A stretch of 64,000 nucleotides of DNA from Deinococcota bacterium (GCA_963170125.1 CAUJFI010000035.1:1-64000); one strand, 5' to 3'; counted from the first letter of the stretch, positions 35,965 through 45,160 are shown. Made by a program: numbers and translations. Notes: generated by a model not told the origin, from the sequence alone.

Positions 35965-37842
35965 GTGGGACCGAGGCTGGAGAGCATCGCGCTGGAGCTG
36001 CTCGAGTACAAGGTGGAGGAGTATGGCTCCACCCGCCTCGTGCGCGGCGGTCTCAGCTCCGTATGGGAGCTGCTCGGCATGCTCAACCGCGAGCGCGAGC
36101 GCCTCAGCGCTGCGGAGCGCTCCCGGCTCGACGAGGCCGCTAGGACGATGGCGAACACGAGCGAAGGGCAGGCGCCCCTCGCCGCCGTGCCGAGTCTCGT
36201 CTCGCTCGTCCTGGACGACGAGGGCGCTGTTGAGCTTGCCGGTGAGGTCCAGGAGAGGACCCCGACCCTCCACGGGTCGACCCCCGAGGAGCGCGAGGAG
36301 CACGCCGTCCTGCAGAGGCTGGCGAGGCGCGTCTGGTGGGACGACCTCGAGCAGTACGTGCAGCGCGTCGCCGCCGGCTGGCGCGCGGAGCGCGACCGGT
36401 TCACCGCCAGGCTGGTCTTCGCGACGCTCCAGAACCTGCAACGCAACGCAGATCGCAGCACGTTCGGCCAGGACCCCGGACCGCGCGCGTTCCGGGTGAT
36501 CGAACCGCTCCCAACCATGAACGATCCGCTCGTGTCGCTCTCTGACCTGGACTCGCTGGCCGAGATCGTGCGGGAGTTCATCAACGTCGTGATGACGAGC
36601 GGCAAGGTGGGTAACCCGCTGCCACCACTCGAGCGCGGCGAGTCCGGCACGTTCGCGTACGTGAGGAACGCGGCCCTGAGCGTGGCGAACGACCCGTACG
36701 CCGGCCGCATGGTGCCGGACACGAACAGGTCCGTCACCTCGACGCAGCTGCGGCTCGCCCTCCAGGAACTCGGCAAGGAGCGCCTGCCGGAAGAGGAGCG
36801 GTCGGCGCAGCGCCGAGACTTGGAGCGCAGGCTCGTCGAGGTCAGCGCCAAGGAGCGCTCCGACCGCCAGGCGTTCCAGCGCGACACCGCGCTGTTCACG
36901 GACCTCGTCGAGGCGTTCTTCGCGCGGCTCGCCGGCTACCTGCCGACGAGCGTCGGCGGGGAGGCCGCGGGTCCGCAGCTGGAGGGGGGCATCCTGTTCG
37001 GGGTGAACCCCATCCTGCGCTGGGACAGGGTTCCACCCGGGGCCACTGCCGTCACCGTGCGTATGGTCGGGCCGCTGCGCCTGGCGCTGGCCGGTCATGA
37101 CTTGGCCATCGCCGGTGTCGGCAGGGCCAGGACGCTCTACCTGGACGGCGAGGAGCTTGAGCTCGACGGCTCGGGCATCATCCAGCGCGACCGCCTGCGG
37201 CTCGGCGCTTTCAGGGAGGGCGACTACGTCCACCTGCGCATCCGCAACGACGCGCGCTCCTTGGGCTCGCGCCTCGCCGACGCGCTCGTGGTCAACGGCG
37301 TGCTCACCAGCTCGCAGAGTAGCGAGCTCCTCGCCGTGTTCAAGGTCATCGCGAACAACGTCAAGGGTGAGCCCAACGCGGTGGTAGACCAGGCGGTCGC
37401 GAGGGCCAACGCGGTCGCCGCGCGCGCGCCGGACAAGGCCAAGGCGCTCGACGGTCTCCTCCGCGGTGCCGCGCGTGCCGCCGGTGTGTTGATCTCCGAG
37501 CCAGTGATGCGGGAGACGGTCGCGCGGCTCGTCGGAGTGGACGGCGCCGCCGTCACGGACGTCGCCGCCATCGTCGCCGCGTCCGGCGCGACCGAGCATC
37601 AGGTGAAGACGATCACGGACGAGCCCATGACCTTCGACCTCGCGAACCTCAAGATCACGGTGAGGCAGTACCGCGGCCGCGGCCGGACGGCGCAGGAGAG
37701 CCTCGTCGCCATGCTGCCGGGCCAGGTCCTCGGCTCCTTCGCCGACTACCTACTGGTGCCACGGCCGAACGGCACGCTCCTGTTCGCCAGGGGCGAGGAG
37801 GAAGTGGCCGTCCTCTTCCTGCCGACCCCCGTCGCGGCCTGA
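35965..37842 (+). CDS. Conserved-looking hypothetical protein, 625 residues
   Basis: No family recognised. The first 330 residues are helical, with short charged segments (RERERLSAAERSRLDEAAR, ERLPEEERSAQRRDLERRL) that could form coiled coils, and a stretch with MPTMNDPLVSL-type sequence. Around 360-430 the composition changes to beta-rich: FGVNPILRWDRVPPGATAVTVRMVG, then LYLDGEELELDGSGIIQRDRLRLGAF, a sandwich-like stretch. The C-terminal part is again helical and ends with a beta segment (FADYLLVPRPNGTLLFARGEEEVAVLF). No signal peptide or membrane helix, so it is cytoplasmic. Codon usage matches the neighbours. Confidence 0.6.
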   Translation: MGPRLESIALELLEYKVEEYGSTRLVRGGLSSVWELLGMLNRERERLSAAERSRLDEAARTMANTSEGQAPLAAVPSLVSLVLDDEGAVELAGEVQERTPTLHGSTPEEREEHAVLQRLARRVWWDDLEQYVQRVAAGWRAERDRFTARLVFATLQNLQRNADRSTFGQDPGPRAFRVIEPLPTMNDPLVSLSDLDSLAEIVREFINVVMTSGKVGNPLPPLERGESGTFAYVRNAALSVANDPYAGRMVPDTNRSVTSTQLRLALQELGKERLPEEERSAQRRDLERRLVEVSAKERSDRQAFQRDTALFTDLVEAFFARLAGYLPTSVGGEAAGPQLEGGILFGVNPILRWDRVPPGATAVTVRMVGPLRLALAGHDLAIAGVGRARTLYLDGEELELDGSGIIQRDRLRLGAFREGDYVHLRIRNDARSLGSRLADALVVNGVLTSSQSSELLAVFKVIANNVKGEPNAVVDQAVARANAVAARAPDKAKALDGLLRGAARAAGVLISEPVMRETVARLVGVDGAAVTDVAAIVAASGATEHQVKTITDEPMTFDLANLKITVRQYRGRGRTAQESLVAMLPGQVLGSFADYLLVPRPNGTLLFARGEEEVAVLFLPTPVAA

Positions 37843-37870
37843 ACGCGCCCGCTCCGGCCCCGGCCGGGCC

Positions 37871-39241
37871 TCAGTCGGGCGGCGCCGTGCGCGACGGCGG
37901 TCCGAACTCGTAGGCGTCCCGCAGCGCCGCGAGGTCGGCAGCGTCCACCTTGCCGTCGCCGTTGAAGTCGGCGGCCAGGTTGAAGCCGGTCTGCCCGTAG
38001 GCGCGGCCGAACGCGGCCAGGTCGTAGAAGTCCACCGCCCCGCTCCTGTCGAGGTCCATGGGCAGGTACGCGCGGCGGTCGAGGAGCTCCGCCACGTCTC
38101 CCGGCGTGGGCGCGGTCGCGTCCGGCGTCAGGGCGCGAGCCATGACGCCGTCCCCGCCTTCCGGTAGCCCCAGGAGGATACCGAGCTCGTGGACGAGGGC
38201 GGCGGTGACGCTCGCGCCGGCCCCCGGGGAGACCAGCACCTCGATCCGACCTGAGCGCTGGAGGGTCAGCGACAGGGCGTCAGGCCCCATGAGGCCGTCG
38301 GCCCCGTAGCGCACGACCGTGGCCGCCGTCGGGTCCTGCGTGAAGACCGCCGCGCCGGGGGCCGCCCCTTCCCAGATCTTGGCAGCATCGGAGGTCCGTT
38401 CCGAGAGGAGGAGGGGCCCGCCGTCGTCCTCGACGCGGTAGGCGACGGCAGGCGCGGCGCGGCCCGGCGCGGACGGAGGGATCGGTTCGCTCGGGTCCAC
38501 GCCGCCTAGGCTGGGCTTTGAGGGGTCGCCATCGGCCCGCTCCGGACCAGCCTGACCCCGTGCGGCCTCTTCTTCGGCGGGCGCGACGGCGGGAGACGCG
38601 CCGCCTTCTGGCTCCGGCGGCGACTCCGTGCCGCGCGCGAGGATAGCGGTGAGGGCGTCGGCGAGGTCGGCCTCGGTGGTGGCCGCCGCGGAGGTCCCGG
38701 TGGCCGCGCCCCGGACGAGCGCGCCGCTGGCGCTCACGCTCAGTGGCCGGCCTTCCGTATCGACCGCGGCCGTGCCGCCCAACAACCACGCCCCCTGGGC
38801 GACCCCAACGATCGGTGAGGCGATGGTGTCATCCTGGTAAGCGAGCAGGAGCCAGCGCTGGCCGAGCGCGAACGTTGGCAGCCCGCTCACTACGAGGTCC
38901 GACTCGCCGAGCATGCTGCCGCCCAGGAAGCGCAGCGTCACCTGCACGCCCTCGCCCTCCCTGGCCTCGACCGAGCCAGCGGCCGCCGCGGCCCTATCGC
39001 GCAAGATCCGGGCGCGGCCGAAGGTGACCACCGTCCAGGGCAGCCCGGCGTCCTGATCGCTCGTCACGCTCGCGACCTCGCCGAAGAACACGCTGTCGGC
39101 CCGCAAGGCCAACGCCTCCGGCGTGGCGGGGCGGTAGGTCGTGGCGAGGCCGATCGACTGGAGCGCGAGGAGGAGGGCGCAGGCGCGGAGAGCGCAAGCG
39201 AGGCGGGCGCGGCGACTCGGCGTCCGGACAGAGGGCCTCAT
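37871..39241 (-). CDS. Secreted protein with degenerate matrixin motif and C-terminal dockerin-like repeats
   Basis: 456 residues. A signal peptide (ARLACALRACALLLALQSIGLA) leads into a beta-rich domain (about 34-170), then a low-complexity Glu/Pro/Ala linker (about 205-260). Residues 351-361 read HELGILLGLPE: this is the zinc motif HExxHxxGxxH of matrixins with Ile355 and Glu361 in place of the second and third His, so catalysis is unlikely. The C-terminus (about 394-446) has two 12-residue calcium loops, DLDRSGAVDFYD and DFNGDGKVDAAD, the arrangement of a type I dockerin. The start ATG overlaps the stop of the lipoprotein gene. Confidence 0.8.
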   Translation of the reverse strand: MRPSVRTPSRRARLACALRACALLLALQSIGLATTYRPATPEALALRADSVFFGEVASVTSDQDAGLPWTVVTFGRARILRDRAAAAAGSVEAREGEGVQVTLRFLGGSMLGESDLVVSGLPTFALGQRWLLLAYQDDTIASPIVGVAQGAWLLGGTAAVDTEGRPLSVSASGALVRGAATGTSAAATTEADLADALTAILARGTESPPEPEGGASPAVAPAEEEAARGQAGPERADGDPSKPSLGGVDPSEPIPPSAPGRAAPAVAYRVEDDGGPLLLSERTSDAAKIWEGAAPGAAVFTQDPTAATVVRYGADGLMGPDALSLTLQRSGRIEVLVSPGAGASVTAALVHELGILLGLPEGGDGVMARALTPDATAPTPGDVAELLDRRAYLPMDLDRSGAVDFYDLAAFGRAYGQTGFNLAADFNGDGKVDAADLAALRDAYEFGPPSRTAPPD

Positions 39242-40122
39242 AGGTCGGCGCCCCCCTCCGCGTCCCGCGAGGGGCCGTTCTCGCTCGGCGGCGGCTCGCT
39301 CGGCGGCATCTCGGTCGGCAGGTCCTCCAGTCCGCCGTCCTGGCCCCGGGGACGGCCAACCGAGCCGACGAGGAACTCGTGGCGCCGCGCCGGGTCGCCG
39401 CTGCCGGTCAGCACCTCGACCTCGTACTGGATAGCGACCGTGTCGGGCGCCGTGCGGGGCGTGAGCGTGAAGCTGAAGAGTTCGACGTCGCCGTCTAGCG
39501 TCGCGCCAAGCGCGGCCATGTCGACCTGCAGCTCACCAGGGCCGCTGCGCCACAGGAGCGCCGCGTCGCGGCGCGAGGCCTTCGGGTCCCCCTCGAGCTC
39601 GAAGCGGCCGGGGTCCCACGTCACCAGGCCGCGCACCGCCGTCGTCAACCGCGCGCCTTCGAGCCGCGCCCTGAGCGTCACGGGACCCCTGACCTCCGTC
39701 TGGGGCGCCACGAGCGTGAACCGCGGTGGCGGGGGGGCGCCGACCTGCAACGTGTACTCCTGGCTCACCCTGGAGAGGTTGGCGTCCGAGACCTCGACCG
39801 TCATCGCGAAGGAGCCTGCTTCCGTGGCGACGCCGCGCAGGACGCCGTTCTCCAGCGTGAGGCCGTCGGGCAGCGTCCCCTCCACGAGCGTGAACGTGTA
39901 CGGCCTCAGGCCGCCGACCGCGTGGAGCTGACCCTCGTAAGGCTCCATGAGCACCGCCGCGGGCAGGTCCTGCCCCACGAGGCGCAGAGCCTCGCCCCGG
40001 GTCGCCATGTCGCCGGTGCAGCCGGCTAGGAGGGCGCCGGCGAGGATCACGACCGACGCGAGGACGGGGCCGTATCTCGGCGGCGTGAGACGGCGCGCGG
40101 CTGGGATGGACCTGCTTCGCAT
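39238..40122 (-). CDS. Lipoprotein with Ig-like (He_PIG) and cohesin-like domains
   Basis: 294 residues. The signal ends in the lipobox LLAGC (Cys35), so the protein is membrane-anchored and faces outward. Residues about 53-125 resemble an He_PIG/cadherin-like Ig repeat (GGLRPYTFTLVEGTLPDGLTLENGVLRGVATEAGSFAMTVEVSD in parts). From about 135 to 245 the pattern fits a cohesin-type beta sandwich: VTLRARLEGA, GLVTWDPGRFEL and GDVELFSFTLTPRT. The tail is Pro/Glu-rich. The next gene, overlapping by four bases, ends in dockerin-like repeats, so the two may bind each other. The start is ATG 40122, seven bases after a TACAAT box. Confidence 0.72.
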   Translation of the reverse strand: MRSRSIPAARRLTPPRYGPVLASVVILAGALLAGCTGDMATRGEALRLVGQDLPAAVLMEPYEGQLHAVGGLRPYTFTLVEGTLPDGLTLENGVLRGVATEAGSFAMTVEVSDANLSRVSQEYTLQVGAPPPPRFTLVAPQTEVRGPVTLRARLEGARLTTAVRGLVTWDPGRFELEGDPKASRRDAALLWRSGPGELQVDMAALGATLDGDVELFSFTLTPRTAPDTVAIQYEVEVLTGSGDPARRHEFLVGSVGRPRGQDGGLEDLPTEMPPSEPPPSENGPSRDAEGGADL

Positions 40123-40129
40123 GGGAGCG

Positions 40130-40135
40130 ATTGTA
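40130..40135 (-). promoter_or_regulatory. -10 box of a leaderless promoter (cohesin-like lipoprotein)
   Basis: TACAAT (5 of 6) on the minus strand ends seven bases before the ATG at 40122. Confidence 0.5.
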
Positions 40136-40193
40136 CCGAGCGGCGCATGAGACAGGCTCGCGGCACCGGGCCGCTGGCGCGGTCCGGCGGGCG

Positions 40194-40202
40194 TGATAGA
40201 GT
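40194..40202 (+). promoter_or_regulatory. Extended -10 of a leaderless promoter (GH13 gene)
   Basis: TGA followed by TAGAGT ends six bases before the TTG start at 40209. It stands about 60 bases from the divergent lipoprotein -10 box. Confidence 0.45.
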
Positions 40203-40208
40203 CGGGCC

Positions 40209-42947
40209 TTGACCGAAGGAAGTCGGTTCCTGACGACGCGCGCCGCGAGACGCCGGTACTCGTTGCCTGCGGCCGTGCTGGGCGGCGGGGAGGCGGCCTC
40301 GCGCTCCGGCGTCCCCGCCGCCGTCGTGTGGGCCGGGCGTATCTCGGAGGCGCGCGGCCCGGCGGACGGGGAGCCGCCGAGCGCCGGCGAGCTCGCCGGC
40401 GCCGCGGCGCTCCACGACGGTATGCACGCCGTCATCGCCGCGGCGAGCGCGGCTGGCGACGGTCCGGCCCCGCTCGCTGTGGCGTGGGCGCGCTGGGCGG
40501 CCGCGACCGGCTCGGAGGCCGGTGCCGCGTACGGAGCGGCCTTCGCGCGGGCCTACGTGCCGACGACCGTTAGCGTCGCGGACGCGCCGGGCGCCGTCGG
40601 GTCGCCGACAGGCGCCGAGGCGCTGGAAGCGACGTGGCTGCTGGCCCGCGCCGCCTCCAACCCGGCGCTTGCACGCGTGCGCGCGCTGTTCGATGACCCG
40701 CTGGCCGGAACCGGTGCCTGGCGGGAGGCCGACGCGGCCGTCTCGGAGGCGCTCGCCGGGGTCGACGTCTCGCCGCAAGGGCCCGGGGCGCCGGGAGCGT
40801 CGACCGGCCCTCGCCCTCTCGACCTGCTCGAGGTGCTCCTAGCCCCGCAACGACGCGAGCCGACGTCGTTGGCCGCGCAGCTGCGCCTGGCCGCCCGGCT
40901 GTGGGCGCCCTACCTGGCGGGCGCGCCCGGCCTCGGCGAGCGGCTGCTCCGGGCCTTCGACCTCCTCATGGAGGAGGGCAAACGGGCCCCGGCCGTTCCC
41001 GGACCGCCCCCGCCTCCCCCCGAGAACGGCCGCGGCGCCTACGACGTCGGAGCCCCGCGCTACTCGCCCGACAGGGCCTGGATGCCCGAGGTGGCGATGG
41101 TGGCGAAGAGCACCTACGTGTGGCTGACGCAGCTCTCGCGAGCGCACGGGGTGAGGGTCGGCCGCCTCGACGAGGTGCCGGAGGCCGCGCTGACCGCGCT
41201 GCGCGACGACGGCTTCAACGCGCTGTGGCTCATCGGGGTATGGGAGCGGAGCCGGGCGTCGCGTAACCTCAAGCGCGCCCGCGGCCAGGCCGATGCCGGC
41301 GCCAGCGCCTACTCGCTGTACGACTACACGGTGGCCGAGGACCTCGGTGGGGAGCCGGCGCTCGCCGAGCTGAGCCGCCGCGCCGCAGCTGCCGGGTTGC
41401 GCCTCGCGAGCGACATGGTGCCCAACCACACGGGGCTCGACTCGCGGTGGTTGGTCGACCACCCGGAACGGTTCGTGCAGCTCCAGGAGCCGCCGTTCCC
41501 CGGCTACTCCTTCACGGGGCCCGACCTCGCGGACGGCGGTGCGGTCGAGGTGCGCGTCGAGGACCACTACTACGACGGCTCCGACGCCGCCGTCGTCTTC
41601 GAGCGCCGCGACAGGGTGACGGGGGAGAGGCGCTACGTCTACCACGGCAACGACGGCACGGCCATGCCGTGGAACGACACGGCGCAACTGGACTACCTCC
41701 GCGCCGACGTGCGCGAGGCCGTCATGCTGACGATCGAGGAGGTGGCGGGGCGGTTCCCGATCATCCGCTTCGACGCCGCCATGACCCTGGCGAAGAAGCA
41801 CGTGCAGCGCCTCTGGCACCCGCTGCCGGGCGAAGGTGGCGCCGTGCCGTCGCGCGCGCGCTTCGCCATGAGCGCCGAGGAGTTCGAGCGGCGCATGCCG
41901 CGCGAGTTCTGGCGCGAGGTCGTCGACCGCATGGCCGAGCGCGCTCCGGACACCCTGCTGCTGGCCGAGGCCTTCTGGCTGCTCGAGGGCTACTTCGTGC
42001 GCGAGCTCGGCATGCACCGCGTCTACAACAGCGCCTTCATGCACATGCTCATGCGTGAGGAGAACGGGGCGTACCGGCGCCTGCTCAAGTCCGTGCTGGC
42101 GTTCGATCCGCGGGTCATGCAGCGCTACGTGAACTTCATGAGCAACCCAGACGAGGAGACGGCCCGGGAGCAGTTCGGCGCCGGCGACAAGTACTTCGGC
42201 GTCGCCACCTTGCTGGCGACCTTGCCGGGCCTGCCGATGTTCGGGCACGGGCAGGTGGAGGGCCTCCAGGAGAAGTACGGCATGGAGTACCTCGCCCCGA
42301 AGCTGGACGAAGGACCCGATCCGGCGCTCGTCGAGCGGCACAGGCGCGAGATCGCGCCGCTCTTGCGCGAGCGGGGCACGTTCGCGGGGGCGGACGCCTT
42401 CCGGCTCTTCGACCTGGTCGGGGACGGCGGCATCGTGGAGGACGCCTTCGTGTTCGTCAACCGGCGTGTCGGCGGCGACCGGAGCAGGGCCGGCCCTCAA
42501 GGCACGGTCCTGGTCGCTTACAACAACTCGCCGCGCGTGGTGGCGGGCAGGGTGCGCGTGAGCGCGCCGTACGCCGACCCGCTGCGCGGAGGCGGGTTGC
42601 GTTCGGACACCCTGAGCGAGTCCCTCGGGCTGCGGGATGGCGGACCGCCGCGCGCGACCTTCACGGACCTCGCCACGGGCGTCGTGGCGCGCAGCGCCGA
42701 CGTCGCCGAGGTGCGGCGTCACGGGATGTGGTTGGAGCTCGGGCCCTACGAGGCACGCGTCGAACGCGTCGTCCAGACGGGCGACCTGGCTCTGGAGCGC
42801 AGCGTGATGCCGCCGTCGGCGACGGATAGGACACGCCGGCCCGGCTCCCCGTTCGGGTTGGACCCGCGACTCGCCGGTCCGCGGGGCGGGGGCGTCAGGC
42901 GGGCGGCCAGGCGGCGCCGCGCCGCGCGCGGGCTCCGGCGCCGCTGA
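40209..42947 (+). CDS. GH13-family alpha-amylase-like enzyme with long N-terminal domain
   Basis: 912 residues, no signal peptide. About 290 N-terminal residues form an Ala-rich helical region ending in a Pro-rich linker. The GH13 barrel follows: region I DMVPNHT (Asp402, Asn406, His407), region II IIRFDAAMT with nucleophile Asp522, region III LLLAEAFW with acid Glu587, and region IV FMSNPDEE (Asn646-Pro647-Asp648), which has Pro where most enzymes have His. A C-terminal beta domain and an Arg-rich tail complete it. Probably acts on alpha-1,4 glucans, maltose derivatives or glucosyl phosphates; subfamily not assigned. Start TTG 40209 is supported by the -10 box. Confidence 0.85.
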   Translation: MTEGSRFLTTRAARRRYSLPAAVLGGGEAASRSGVPAAVVWAGRISEARGPADGEPPSAGELAGAAALHDGMHAVIAAASAAGDGPAPLAVAWARWAAATGSEAGAAYGAAFARAYVPTTVSVADAPGAVGSPTGAEALEATWLLARAASNPALARVRALFDDPLAGTGAWREADAAVSEALAGVDVSPQGPGAPGASTGPRPLDLLEVLLAPQRREPTSLAAQLRLAARLWAPYLAGAPGLGERLLRAFDLLMEEGKRAPAVPGPPPPPPENGRGAYDVGAPRYSPDRAWMPEVAMVAKSTYVWLTQLSRAHGVRVGRLDEVPEAALTALRDDGFNALWLIGVWERSRASRNLKRARGQADAGASAYSLYDYTVAEDLGGEPALAELSRRAAAAGLRLASDMVPNHTGLDSRWLVDHPERFVQLQEPPFPGYSFTGPDLADGGAVEVRVEDHYYDGSDAAVVFERRDRVTGERRYVYHGNDGTAMPWNDTAQLDYLRADVREAVMLTIEEVAGRFPIIRFDAAMTLAKKHVQRLWHPLPGEGGAVPSRARFAMSAEEFERRMPREFWREVVDRMAERAPDTLLLAEAFWLLEGYFVRELGMHRVYNSAFMHMLMREENGAYRRLLKSVLAFDPRVMQRYVNFMSNPDEETAREQFGAGDKYFGVATLLATLPGLPMFGHGQVEGLQEKYGMEYLAPKLDEGPDPALVERHRREIAPLLRERGTFAGADAFRLFDLVGDGGIVEDAFVFVNRRVGGDRSRAGPQGTVLVAYNNSPRVVAGRVRVSAPYADPLRGGGLRSDTLSESLGLRDGGPPRATFTDLATGVVARSADVAEVRRHGMWLELGPYEARVERVVQTGDLALERSVMPPSATDRTRRPGSPFGLDPRLAGPRGGGVRRAARRRRAARGLRRR

Positions 42948-43030
42948 CCCGCGGCGCTAGGTAAGAACCGGGTCGGGCGGTCGTAAGTCAGCTCGGCCCG
43001 AGCTAACCGCGGCCCGGTCGCCGCGGCGGA

Positions 43031-43588
43031 TCAGGGCTGCCGTTCCGCGAGGGCGGCCAGCGCGCCGATGCGCCGCGACTGCAGGTGGGTCAGCGCGAGC
43101 GCGAGCGCGTCGGTGACGTGATCCGGGCGCTTCTCGGCGGTCAGCTTCAAGAGGGCGCGGACCATGAAAGCGACCTGGTCCTTATCAGCGCGGCCGCTGC
43201 CGACGAGGGCGAGCTTGACCTGGTCCGGCCCGTACTCGAAGACTGGCAGGTCGCGCTCCGCCGCCGTGAGCAGCACGACCCCGACGGCCTGCCCGACCCG
43301 GAACGAAGTCTGACGCTGGTGCTTGAGGAACTGACCTTCGAGCGCGATGGCGTCCGGTCGGTGGCTGTCCAGGAACGCGGTGAGCTCGCGCCTGATGACG
43401 ACGAGCCGCTCGCCTTGGGAGCTGCGTGGGCTGGTGGAGACGAGGGCGCCGCCGAGGAAACCGGCTTCCTTGCCGGCTTCCTGGACGGCGCCGAGTCCGA
43501 GGTTGGCTAGGCCGGGGTCGACCCCCACCACCCGGAGCGGCCGCGCGCCGGCTCCGGGTTGGGTGACGGTTCGACCCCGGTCGGGCAC
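43031..43588 (-). CDS. ruvC: Holliday junction resolvase RuvC-like nuclease
   Basis: 185 residues. RuvC cuts Holliday junctions with RuvAB. The acidic catalytic residues are visible: Asp24 in VVGVDPGLANLG, Glu84 in IALEGQFL, and Asp156/Asp160 in RPDHVTDALALALTH. YGPDQVKLALVGSGRADKDQV is the family's substrate loop. The GTG start directly follows the glnA stop (TGAGTG), so it is cotranscribed with glnA, an unusual pairing; ruvAB are not in the window. Confidence 0.92.
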   Translation of the reverse strand: MPDRGRTVTQPGAGARPLRVVGVDPGLANLGLGAVQEAGKEAGFLGGALVSTSPRSSQGERLVVIRRELTAFLDSHRPDAIALEGQFLKHQRQTSFRVGQAVGVVLLTAAERDLPVFEYGPDQVKLALVGSGRADKDQVAFMVRALLKLTAEKRPDHVTDALALALTHLQSRRIGALAALAERQP

Positions 43589-44929
43589 TCAGTAGTCCGA
43601 GAGGTAGCGGTCCAGCTCCCAGGCGTGGACCGCGATGCGGTACTCGTCGTACTCGAGGGTCTTCGCGTCGACGAACAGTTTGTAGACGTGGTCGCCGAGC
43701 GCGTCTATGACGACGCGGTCGCGCCTCAGGTTCTCGAGCGCCTCGTTCAGGTCGCCCGGCAGGTCCTTGACCTTGTGCTTGCGCCGGTCACGCACGCTCA
43801 TCTCGAAGATGTTGCGCTCGACGGGCGGTGGTGGCACGAGCTTGCGCTGCAGGCCGTCGATGCCGGCCGCGATCATGGCGGCCAGGGCGAGGTACGGGTT
43901 GGCCGACGGGTCCGGCATCCGCAGCTCGGCACGCGTGCCGTTGCCGCGCCGCGCCGGGATACGCACCATGGCGCTGCGGTTGGACACGGACCAGGCGATG
44001 TTGGTGGGCGCCTCATGCCCCGGGGTGAGGCGCTTGTAGCTGTTGATCGTGGGGTTCGTGATGGCGACCATGCCGGGGGCGTGCTCCAGCAGGCCGCCGA
44101 TCCAGTGGAGGGCCGCCTTGGAGAGCTGATAGGGCGCTTTGGGGTCGAAGAAGGCGTTCTCGCCGCCCTTGAAGATGCTGAGGTGGCTATGCATCCCCGA
44201 GCCGGCGATGCCGGCGACGGGCTTGGGCATGAAGGTGGCGTGCAGGCCGTGGTTCATGGCGATGCGCTTGACCACGGTGCGGAAGGTCTGGATTGAGTCG
44301 GCCGTCGTGATGGCGTCGGCGTACTTGAAGTCGATCTCGTGCTGGCCGGGCCCGACCTCGTGGTGCGCGGCCTCGATCTCGAAGCCGAGGTCGGTGAGGG
44401 CGTTGACCATGTCGCGGCGGGCGTCCTCGCCGCGGTCGACCGGCGCGAGGTCGAAGTAGCCGGCGCCGTCGTTCGTGATGGTCGTCGGGCTGCCGTCGAC
44501 ACCGCGCTTGAACAGGTAGAACTCGGGCTCGACCCCGACGAACAGGTCGTCGTACCCGAGCGAGCGCAGCCTCGCGATCTGGCGCTTCAGCACCCCGCGC
44601 GGGTCGCCGTCGAACGGCGTGCCGTCCGGCTCGTTGATGTCGCAGATCAGGCGCGCCACCTGGCCGGGCACGCTGCCCTCCACCGCGGGCGGGAGGAGGA
44701 GGAAGGTGTCGTAGTCGGGGCTGAGGAGCATGTCGGACTCCTCGATGCGGGTGAAGCCCTCGATCGACGAGCCGTCGAACATGATCTCGCCGTCGAGCGC
44801 CTTGTCGAACTGGGAGGTGGGAACCTCGACGTTCTTGTTGCGCCCGTGGATGTCCGTGAACTGGAGCCTGAGGAACCGGACGTCGTGTTCCTTCAATAGC
44901 TGCTTGATATCGGCGCGTGACTTGGCCAC
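43589..44929 (-). CDS. glnA: Glutamine synthetase type I (alpha-type, not adenylylated)
   Basis: 446 residues from GTG 44929, with AGGAGG upstream. Ligates ammonia to glutamate with ATP. Conserved: FTDIHGRNKNVEVP, FDGSSIEGFTRIEESDMLL, the metal-binding VEPEFYLF, GPGQHEIDFKYADA, the substrate loop AGSGMHSHLSIF and NPTINSYKRL. The segment corresponding to the adenylylated tyrosine of the beta type (NLYDLPP) reads NIFEMSVRDR, so covalent control by adenylylation is not expected; feedback or transcriptional control is more likely. ruvC follows without a gap. Confidence 0.96.
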   Translation of the reverse strand: MAKSRADIKQLLKEHDVRFLRLQFTDIHGRNKNVEVPTSQFDKALDGEIMFDGSSIEGFTRIEESDMLLSPDYDTFLLLPPAVEGSVPGQVARLICDINEPDGTPFDGDPRGVLKRQIARLRSLGYDDLFVGVEPEFYLFKRGVDGSPTTITNDGAGYFDLAPVDRGEDARRDMVNALTDLGFEIEAAHHEVGPGQHEIDFKYADAITTADSIQTFRTVVKRIAMNHGLHATFMPKPVAGIAGSGMHSHLSIFKGGENAFFDPKAPYQLSKAALHWIGGLLEHAPGMVAITNPTINSYKRLTPGHEAPTNIAWSVSNRSAMVRIPARRGNGTRAELRMPDPSANPYLALAAMIAAGIDGLQRKLVPPPPVERNIFEMSVRDRRKHKVKDLPGDLNEALENLRRDRVVIDALGDHVYKLFVDAKTLEYDEYRIAVHAWELDRYLSDY

Positions 44930-45014
44930 ACTTCCTCCTGGGGACCGAACGCTGCTCGGCCGGCGACCGGTGCTGTGTGACCTTCCGGTCGGTCGGCGCG
45001 TCGCAACGAGCGGT

Positions 45015-45023
45015 AGGATAACA
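45015..45023 (-). promoter_or_regulatory. Extended -10 element for glnA
   Basis: TGT followed by TATCCT on the minus strand, about 86 bases before the glnA start. The 315-base gap 44930-45244 between glnA and livJ holds this and the livJ promoter; I see no gene in it. Confidence 0.4.
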
Positions 45024-45160
45024 CATCGCTGCAAGGCGTGCGGAGGAATTGTGCTCGATGTGATGTTTCTTAGTGACACTGGGTCTCGGTCGGCATGCTC
45101 GGGCGGCCGCTCGCCGCCGCCTCGCCCTTAACCGTTCCTTTCCGAGTGACGCGGCCGCCG

